Assembly (NCBI GenBank): GCA_964575185.1
Contig: CAZNPW010000093.1
Coordinates: forward strand, 1-8,009
Length of the DNA: 8,009 nt
Direction of reading: 5' to 3'
Source: CAZNPW01 sp964575185
GTDB taxonomy: Bacteria > Pseudomonadota > Alphaproteobacteria > Rhodobacterales > Rhodobacteraceae
Positions 1-4,335 of this stretch are shown in pieces. Under the pieces are notes generated by a model. The model was given only the letters and a program-made list of their open reading frames with translations. It searched no databases and was not told the origin of the DNA. The position numbers and the translations under genes were made by a program. Every line of letters starts with the position of its first letter. The first letter of the stretch is position 1.

Positions 1-768
1 GCGGGCGACGTGCTGAACGTCGTCGAGACCGAGGCGCAGGCGCGCGAGATCGCCGACTACCGCGAGAAGGCGGCGAAGGACAAGCGCGCGGCGGCGGGGG
101 CGGCGACGACGCTGGAGCAGCTGATGGCCAAGGCCAAGGCCGACCAGAGCGTGGCGGAACTGCCCGTGCTGGTGAAGGCCGACGTGCAGGGGAGCGCCGA
201 GGCGATCGTGCAGGCGCTGGAGAAGGTCGGCAACGACGAGGTGCGCGTGCGCGTGCTGCATTCGGGCGTCGGCGCCATCACCGACAGCGACGTGGGCCTC
301 GCGGAAGCCTCGGGGGCGCCGATCATCGGGTTCAACGTGCGGGCCAACGCCAGCGCGCGGACGGCGGCCAACCAGAAGGGCGTGGAGATCCGCTACTACT
401 CGATCATCTACGACCTGGTCGACGACATCAAGGCGGCGGCCTCGGGCCTGTTGAAGAACGAGGTGCGCGAGAACTTCATCGGCTACGCAAAGATCCTCGA
501 GGTCTTCAAGGTGTCGAACGTGGGCAAGGTCGCGGGCTGCCTCGTCACCGAGGGCGTGGCGCGCCGGTCGGCGGGCGTGCGGCTGCTGCGCGACAACGTG
601 GTGATCCACGAGGGCACGCTGAAGACGCTGAAGCGCTTCAAGGACGAGGTGAAGGAAGTCCAGTCGGGCCAGGAATGCGGCATGGCCTTCGAGAACTACG
701 ACGACATCCGGCAGAACGATGTCATCGAGATCTTCGAGCGCGAAGAGGTCGTGCGGTCGCTGGCCTGA
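1..768 (+). CDS. infB: Translation initiation factor IF-2, C-terminal part (5' end outside window)
   Basis: IF-2 is the GTPase that brings initiator fMet-tRNA to the 30S subunit and promotes 70S assembly in the cytoplasm. The window holds its last 255 residues, in frame from base 1 to a TGA at 766-768; the GTPase domain lies upstream of the window. Visible landmarks are the end of domain II followed by a charged Ala/Lys linker (about residues 1-50), then the IF-2 C1 domain starting at LPVLVKADVQGSAEAI (about 54), with the SGVGAITDSD and GFNVRANASAR motifs. The C2 domain, which binds fMet-tRNA, contains AGCLVTEGV, RLLRDNVVIHEG, RRFKDEV-like KRFKDEVKEV, GQECGMAFENYDDI and a final DVIEIFE. All align by eye with bacterial IF-2 C-termini without gaps that suggest damage. 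The stop codon is followed after 6 bases by repeat copy A. Identification is near certain. Confidence 0.97.
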   Translation, partial: AGDVLNVVETEAQAREIADYREKAAKDKRAAAGAATTLEQLMAKAKADQSVAELPVLVKADVQGSAEAIVQALEKVGNDEVRVRVLHSGVGAITDSDVGLAEASGAPIIGFNVRANASARTAANQKGVEIRYYSIIYDLVDDIKAAASGLLKNEVRENFIGYAKILEVFKVSNVGKVAGCLVTEGVARRSAGVRLLRDNVVIHEGTLKTLKRFKDEVKEVQSGQECGMAFENYDDIRQNDVIEIFEREEVVRSLA

Positions 769-774
769 GGACGC

Positions 775-811
775 AGGGGGGCTGTCTGCCCCCCTCGCCC
801 CCTGCGGGGGC
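775..811 (+). terminator. Possible transcription terminator or 3'-end stabiliser of infB
   Basis: Two G+C-only stem-loops of 8 and 6 bp stand in tandem 7 bases past the infB stop. That is the expected place for a terminator or for a structure protecting the mRNA 3' end. There is no U-run directly after either stem, since the nearest T-rich stretch (TATTT, 826-830) lies 15 bases further on. It is therefore not a textbook intrinsic terminator. The role is inferred from position and stem stability only. Confidence 0.4.
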
Positions 812-844
812 TCACCCCCCGAGGATATTTGCCGGAAGATGAGG
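775..844 (+). repeat. Hairpin repeat, copy A (downstream of infB)
   Basis: The element begins 7 bases after the infB stop codon. Stem-loop 1 pairs AGGGGGGC (775-782) with GCCCCCCT (788-795) around loop TGTCT. Stem-loop 2 pairs GCCCCC (797-802) with GGGGGC (806-811) around TGC. Then follows the core TCACCCCCCGAGGATATTT (812-830) and a tail GCCGGAAGATGAGGG (831-845, ending near 844). Copies B and C repeat the core without a mismatch, and copy D repeats it in degenerate form. I recall similar G/C-hairpin plus GAGGATATTT sequences after genes in Rhodobacteraceae, but cannot name a catalogued family. No transposase is nearby. The borders are set by where similarity to the other copies fades. Confidence 0.85.
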
Positions 845-846
845 GC

Positions 847-862
847 GCATTAACCTTAATGC
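847..862. other. A+T-rich perfect dyad between infB and ubiG
   Basis: GCATTAA (847-853) and TTAATGC (856-862) form perfect 7-base inverted arms around CC. This is a conspicuous A+T-rich island in a very G+C-rich gap. It contains TTAACC, which resembles the half-site of the alphaproteobacterial response regulator CtrA, but the spacing between the two TTAA blocks is 2 bases rather than the usual 7. It lies between two convergent 3' ends, where a promoter operator is not expected. The remainder of 863-966 holds no gene or clear signal that I can see. Confidence 0.35.
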
Positions 863-966
863 CCTGCGAAGAGGGCTGGGCGGCGCGCGCCGGGGTTGTC
901 CTTCGACACGCGGCACCGGGACCGCGACGGTCGGCACGCCTGCCCTGGAAATGCTGCGCTCGGCTG

Positions 967-1040
967 CCTTCATCTTCCTCAAAATATCCTCGGGGGGTGA
1001 ATTGGCGCAACGCGCCAAGAGGGGGGCAGACGGCCCCCCT
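967..1040 (-). repeat. Hairpin repeat, copy B (downstream of ubiG)
   Basis: On the minus strand the order is the same as in copy A. Stem-loop 1 pairs AGGGGGGC with GCCCCCCT (1040-1020) around loop CGTCT. Stem-loop 2 pairs TTGGCGC with GCGCCAA (1018-1002) around GTT. The core TCACCCCCCGAGGATATTT (1000-982) follows, then the tail TGAGGAAGATGAAGG (981-967). The first base of stem 1 is also the last base of the ubiG stop codon. Copies A and B are thus inverted relative to each other across the convergent gap, each reading away from its own gene. The stem-2 sequence is unlike that of copy A although the pairing is kept. Confidence 0.85.
1002..1040 (-). terminator. Possible transcription terminator or 3'-end stabiliser of ubiG
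   Basis: Tandem stem-loops of 8 and 7 bp begin at the ubiG stop codon itself and mirror the arrangement after infB. No U-tract follows directly. Together, the two inverted copies could act as a bidirectional barrier between the convergent infB and ubiG transcripts. This function is inferred from position. Confidence 0.4.
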
Positions 1041-1768
1041 CACTTCACGCTCGCCGTGACGTAGTTGCAGGACAGGTCGCGGTCCGACAGCGACCAGGAC
1101 CAGGCGACCGGGTTGAAGACCATGCCCTTGCGGTCCACCGGCGTCAGGCCCGCCTTGCGGATCATGGCGTAAAGCTCGTCGGGGGTGATGAACTTCTTCC
1201 AGTCGTGGGTGCCCTTCGGCAGCCAGCGCATCACCCATTCCGCCCCGATGATCGCCATGACGAAGGACTTCGGGTTGCGGTTGAGGGTCGAGCAGACCAT
1301 CAGCCCGCCGGGTTTCAGGAGCCGGGCGCAGGCATCGGTATAGGCCTGGGGGTCGGCGACGTGCTCCACCACCTCCATGTTGAGGACCACGTCGAAGGCC
1401 TCGCCCGCCGCCGCGAGGTCCTCGGCGGTCGTGACGCGGTAGTCGATGGCGAGGCCCGCCCGTTCGGCGTGCAGGCGCGCGACGGGGATGTTGCGGGGGG
1501 CGGCGTCGGCGCCCAGGACCTCGGCGCCGAGCCGCGCCATCGGCTCGCACAGGAGGCCGCCGCCGCAGCCGATGTCGAGGAGCCGCAGGCCCGCGAAGGG
1601 CTTCGGCGCGCGCGGGTCGCGGCCGAACTGGGCGGCGATCTGGGCCGTGATGTAGTCCAGCCGGCAGGGGTTCAGCATGTGCAGCGGCTTGAACTTGCCG
1701 TCGGGGTTCCACCATTCGGCCGCCATCGCCTCGAACTTCGCGACCTCGGCCGGGTCGATCGTCGTCAT
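1040..1768 (-). CDS. ubiG: Ubiquinone biosynthesis O-methyltransferase UbiG
   Basis: UbiG is an S-adenosylmethionine-dependent methyltransferase that performs both O-methylation steps of ubiquinone synthesis, on polyprenyl-hydroxycatechol-type and demethylubiquinol intermediates, at the inner membrane. The product is 242 residues, close to the usual length of about 240. Motif I LLDIGCGGG is at 63-71, with the acidic end of strand 2 in LGADA (85-89). NMEVVEHV is at 130-137, LKPGGLMVCSTLNRNPKS at 151-168, and the family motif GTHDWKKFITPDEL at 186-199. The start at 1768 is chosen over an upstream ATG at 1819 because AAGGAGA sits 6 bases before it and MTTIDPAEVAKFEAMAAEWW is the usual alphaproteobacterial N-terminus. 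The stop codon TGA overlaps repeat copy B. The gene is divergent from pip with 62 bases between the starts. Function is confidently assigned from the motifs. Confidence 0.95.
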   Translation of the reverse strand: MTTIDPAEVAKFEAMAAEWWNPDGKFKPLHMLNPCRLDYITAQIAAQFGRDPRAPKPFAGLRLLDIGCGGGLLCEPMARLGAEVLGADAAPRNIPVARLHAERAGLAIDYRVTTAEDLAAAGEAFDVVLNMEVVEHVADPQAYTDACARLLKPGGLMVCSTLNRNPKSFVMAIIGAEWVMRWLPKGTHDWKKFITPDELYAMIRKAGLTPVDRKGMVFNPVAWSWSLSDRDLSCNYVTASVK

Positions 1769-1774
1769 GCCCAA

Positions 1775-1781
1775 TCTCCTT
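1775..1781 (-). promoter_or_regulatory. Ribosome binding site of ubiG
   Basis: AAGGAGA on the minus strand lies 6 bases upstream of the ATG at 1768. It is the strongest Shine-Dalgarno match near the gene and decides the start against the in-frame ATG 17 codons upstream. Confidence 0.8.
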
Positions 1782-1793
1782 GCAACACGCCCG

Positions 1794-1822
1794 CTGACGG
1801 CGCACAGTCCCGCATCCATATA
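1794..1822 (+). promoter_or_regulatory. Candidate promoter of pip
   Basis: CTGACG (1794-1799) resembles a -35 TTGACA. After 17 bases comes CATATA (1817-1822), overlapping the alternative TATAGG (1819-1824). These are the best -35/-10 candidates in the 62-base divergent gap, but the -10 match is poor. If used, transcription would begin within a few bases of the pip ATG at 1831, giving a leaderless or nearly leaderless mRNA. The prediction is from sequence only. Confidence 0.3.
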
Positions 1823-1830
1823 GGGCGGAG

Positions 1831-2799
1831 ATGGACCAGCGATCAGGCCAGCGACGGGCGGTGGAGTTCCTGTATCCGCCGATCGACCCCTTCGACCAGC
1901 GCGTCCTTGACGTGGGGGACGGCCATCGCATCTACGTCGAGCAATGCGGCAGCCCGTCGGGTGTTCCCGTGCTGGTGCTGCATGGCGGTCCGGGCGGCGG
2001 GTGCAGCCCGGCGATGCGGCGCTACTTCGACCCCGCGCATTACCGGGTGATCCTGTTCGACCAGCGCGGCTGCGGCCGGTCGCGGCCGCACGCCAGCGTC
2101 GACATGAACACGACCTGGCATCTGGTCAGCGATATCGAGGCGATCCGCCGCACGCTGGGCCTCGACCGTCTCATGCTGTTCGGTGGCAGCTGGGGGGCGA
2201 CGCTGGCGCTGATCTACGCCATCCGCCACCCCGACCGGGTGCAGGGCCTGGTGCTGCGCGGCGTGTTCCTGATGACCAAGTCCGAGCTCGACTGGTTCTA
2301 CGGCGGCGGGGCGGGGGCCTTCTTCCCCGAGCTCTGGCATCGCTTCATTGGCGCGCTGCCCCCGGCCGAGCGCAAGACGCCCATCGCGAGCTACCACCAG
2401 CGGCTGTTTTCCGGCAACCTCCTGGAAGAAACGCGTTTCGGCCGCATCTGGGCGAACTGGGAGAACGCGCTCGCCTCGATCCAGACCGACGGGCCGATGG
2501 GCGAAAGCCCGGCGGAATACGCGCGCGCCTTCGCGCGGCTGGAGAATCACTTCTTCCACAACGCGGGCTTTCTGGAGGAAGACGGCTGGATCCTGCGCGA
2601 GCGGCACCGCATCCGGCACCTGCCGGCGGTCATCGTGCAGGGCCGCTACGACATGATCTGCCCGCCCTGGGCGGCCTGGAAGCTTGCCGACGGCTGGCCC
2701 AACGCGGAGCTGCGGATGGTCGCCATGGCCGGCCACGCGCTGAGCGAGCCCGGGATCTCGGCCGAACTCGTCCGCGTCATGGACGGCTTGCGCCCGTAG
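1831..2799 (+). CDS. pip: Proline iminopeptidase (alpha/beta hydrolase, peptidase family S33)
   Basis: The enzyme removes N-terminal proline from peptides and is cytoplasmic (no signal peptide or membrane segment). The 322 residues match the usual length of about 310-320. The order of motifs is LYPPIDPFDQRVLDVGDGHRIYVE at 14-37 (family N-terminus), oxyanion-hole HGGPGGG at 51-57, DQRGCGRS at 77-84, and the nucleophile elbow GGSWGA at 118-123 with Ser120. The acidic triad residue is Asp274 in GRYDMICP and the histidine is His302 in AGHALSEPG. HFFHNAGFL (240-248) is also typical of Pip. The ATG at 1831 has GGCGGAG directly abutting it, too close for a standard Shine-Dalgarno. A GTG at 1861 would also keep the conserved region but has no better ribosome site, so the start is slightly uncertain. 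It is transcribed alone, away from ubiG, and need not be linked to the xdh genes 129 bases downstream. Confidence 0.93.
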   Translation: MDQRSGQRRAVEFLYPPIDPFDQRVLDVGDGHRIYVEQCGSPSGVPVLVLHGGPGGGCSPAMRRYFDPAHYRVILFDQRGCGRSRPHASVDMNTTWHLVSDIEAIRRTLGLDRLMLFGGSWGATLALIYAIRHPDRVQGLVLRGVFLMTKSELDWFYGGGAGAFFPELWHRFIGALPPAERKTPIASYHQRLFSGNLLEETRFGRIWANWENALASIQTDGPMGESPAEYARAFARLENHFFHNAGFLEEDGWILRERHRIRHLPAVIVQGRYDMICPPWAAWKLADGWPNAELRMVAMAGHALSEPGISAELVRVMDGLRP

Positions 2800-2814
2800 A
2801 CCCGGGCTGCCCAC

Positions 2815-2843
2815 TTGCAGCGCGGCGCGATCCCCGCTTTCAT
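2815..2843 (+). promoter_or_regulatory. Candidate promoter of the xdhABC operon
   Basis: TTGCAG (2815-2820), 17 bases, then TTTCAT (2838-2843) is the best sigma-70-like pair I find in the 129-base gap before xdhA. It would give a leader of roughly 80 bases. I see no purine-riboswitch-like fold and no convincing regulator operator. A weak 5-bp hairpin (2792-2807) spans the pip stop codon without a U-tract, so read-through from pip is not excluded. The match is weak. Confidence 0.22.
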
Positions 2844-2928
2844 GGCGGACAGGGGGCGCGTGCTCTACGCCGCATCGACCACGCAATCAGGCCCCACGGC
2901 AGACGGGTAAGGCGGCGGGTTCGTCCCG

Positions 2929-4335
2929 ATGCAGACGGTGTTTTCCCTGAACGGGGCAGAGGTGCGGGTGGACACGCCGCCCGCCCGGACGCTGCTCGAC
3001 TGGCTGCGCGAGGCGCGCGGCCTGACCGGCACCAAGGAAGGGTGCAACGAGGGCGACTGCGGGGCCTGCACGGTGATGGTGACCGATGCGGCCGGGACCC
3101 GCGCGCTGAACGCCTGCATCCTGTTCGTGCCGCAGGTCCACGGCCGCGCGGTGCGCACGGTCGAAGGCATGGCTGCCCCCGACGGCACGCCGCACCCCGT
3201 GCAGGCGGCGATGGTGGCGCATCACGGGTCGCAATGCGGCTTCTGCACGCCCGGGTTCGTGGTCAGCATGGCGGTCGCCCATGCCAACGGGGCGACCGAC
3301 CACGATGACCGGCTGGCCGGCAACCTCTGCCGCTGCACCGGCTATGCGCCGATCCTGCGGGCGGCGCGGGCGGCGGAAGGCGCAGCGGTGCCGGAGCATC
3401 TTCGTGCCCCATTCACTTTCCCGGAAATATCCTCGGGGGGTGAGCGCCGCGAGGCGCGAGGGGGGCAGACAGCCCCCCTGCACGGGTTCCGCCCGCGGGA
3501 CGCGGACGATCTGGCGCGGTGGTACCTCGCGCACCCGGAAGGGACGCTGATCGCCGGGGCGACCGACGTGGGGCTCTGGGTGACGAAGGGCCTGCGTGAC
3601 CTCGACCCGGTCGCCTTCATCGCGGGCCTGCCCGACCTGTCGCGGATCGACCGTGACGGGGACCGGCTGCGCGTCGGGGCCTGCGTCACGATGGCTGCGC
3701 TGCGCCGGGCCGTCGCGGAGAGCCACCCGGCCTTCGCCGAGCTCCTGCGCCGGTTCGGGGCGGAGCAGGTACGGGCCGCCGCCACGGTCGGCGGCAACAT
3801 CGCCAACGGCAGCCCGATCGGCGATGCCGCCCCCGCGCTGATCGCGATGGGCGCGACGCTGCACCTGCGGCAGGGCGACAGCCGCCGCGACCTGCCGCTG
3901 GAGGACTTCTTCCTGGGCTACCGCAGGCAGGACCGGCGGCCGGGGGAGTTCGTGGAGGCGGTGAGCTTCCCGGCCCGCGCTCCGGCCTTGCGGTGCTACA
4001 AGCTGTCGAAGCGGTTCGACGACGACATCAGCGCGGTCTGCGGGTGTTTCAACGTGACCGTGGAGGGCGGCACAGTCACCGCCGCCCGGCTCGTGTTCGG
4101 TGGCATGGCGGGCACGCCGAAGCGCGCGGCCGCCGCCGAGGCTGCGCTTGCGGGCCGGTCCTGGGGCGACGCGGCCGTCGCCGCCGCGGCGGCCGCGCTG
4201 GCGCGGGACTTCCAGCCGCTGACCGACGCCCGCGCCAGCGCGGCCTACCGGCTGCTGGCGGCGCAGAACATGCTGCGCCGCTACGCGATGGACCTGGAGG
4301 GCCGGGCGGTCGACATCCTGCGGGTCGCGCCGTGA
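2929..4335 (+). CDS. xdhA: Xanthine dehydrogenase small subunit XdhA (2[2Fe-2S] and FAD), with repeat-derived linker
   Basis: XdhA carries electrons from the molybdenum site in XdhB through two [2Fe-2S] clusters to FAD and then NAD+ during hypoxanthine and xanthine oxidation in the cytoplasm. The 468 residues start at MQTVFSLNG. The plant-ferredoxin-type cluster ligands are Cys39, Cys44, Cys47 and Cys63, and those of the helical-domain cluster are Cys103, Cys106, Cys134 and Cys136 (CGFC...CRC). The FAD domain contains LIAGATDVGLWV (207-218) and TVGGNIANGSPIGDAAP (287-303), and the C-terminal CO-dehydrogenase-flavoprotein domain follows from about 350. FAD motif 1 has Ala211 where Gly is more usual. 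Residues 161-184 (PEISSGG...ARGGQTAPL), between the iron-sulfur and FAD domains, are encoded by repeat copy C in frame. The stop overlaps the xdhB GTG by 4 bases. All cofactor residues are present, so the gene looks functional. Confidence 0.96.
   Translation: MQTVFSLNGAEVRVDTPPARTLLDWLREARGLTGTKEGCNEGDCGACTVMVTDAAGTRALNACILFVPQVHGRAVRTVEGMAAPDGTPHPVQAAMVAHHGSQCGFCTPGFVVSMAVAHANGATDHDDRLAGNLCRCTGYAPILRAARAAEGAAVPEHLRAPFTFPEISSGGERREARGGQTAPLHGFRPRDADDLARWYLAHPEGTLIAGATDVGLWVTKGLRDLDPVAFIAGLPDLSRIDRDGDRLRVGACVTMAALRRAVAESHPAFAELLRRFGAEQVRAAATVGGNIANGSPIGDAAPALIAMGATLHLRQGDSRRDLPLEDFFLGYRRQDRRPGEFVEAVSFPARAPALRCYKLSKRFDDDISAVCGCFNVTVEGGTVTAARLVFGGMAGTPKRAAAAEAALAGRSWGDAAVAAAAAALARDFQPLTDARASAAYRLLAAQNMLRRYAMDLEGRAVDILRVAP
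3409..3479 (-). repeat. Hairpin repeat, copy C, inserted in frame inside xdhA
   Basis: Read on the minus strand it is collinear with copies A and B. Stem-loop 1 pairs AGGGGGGC with GCCCCCCT (3479-3459) around TGTCT, identical to copy A including the loop. Stem-loop 2 pairs GCGCC with GGCGC (3457-3444) around TCGC. The core TCACCCCCCGAGGATATTT (3443-3425) is identical to A and B, followed by the tail CCGGGAAAGTGAATGGG. Relative to xdhA the element is therefore in antisense orientation. The frame used by xdhA passes through without a stop and adds about 24 residues, whereas a neighbouring frame meets TGA at 3441-3443. The core match inside a conserved gene cannot be explained by codon choice. 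Confidence 0.85.

Noticed and set aside
775..1040. Insertion sequence or CRISPR array
   Set aside because: The repeats are few, inverted, hairpin-forming and not regularly spaced, and there is no transposase or cas gene in the window.
829..1059. Short open frame between infB and ubiG
   Set aside because: It consists mostly of the two repeat copies and the end of ubiG, and has no credible ribosome site or homology that I recognise.
2800..2928. Purine riboswitch or strong operator before xdhA
   Set aside because: I found no purine-aptamer-like three-way-junction pattern and no convincing palindrome; only a weak promoter-like pair is listed.
1944..3308. Plus-strand open frame of 454 codons running from pip into xdhA
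   Set aside because: It is an out-of-frame shadow crossing the end of one real gene and the start of another; the translation is Arg/Ala-rich with no recognisable domain.
3409..3479. xdhA disrupted (pseudogene) by the repeat
   Set aside because: The insert keeps the frame and has no stop, and all cofactor ligands on both sides are present.
3993..4331. Upstream extension of xdhB within xdhA
   Set aside because: The frame is open but overlaps the conserved XdhA C-terminus; the XDH large subunit starts at SVGKPLPHDSA, at the GTG overlapping the xdhA stop.
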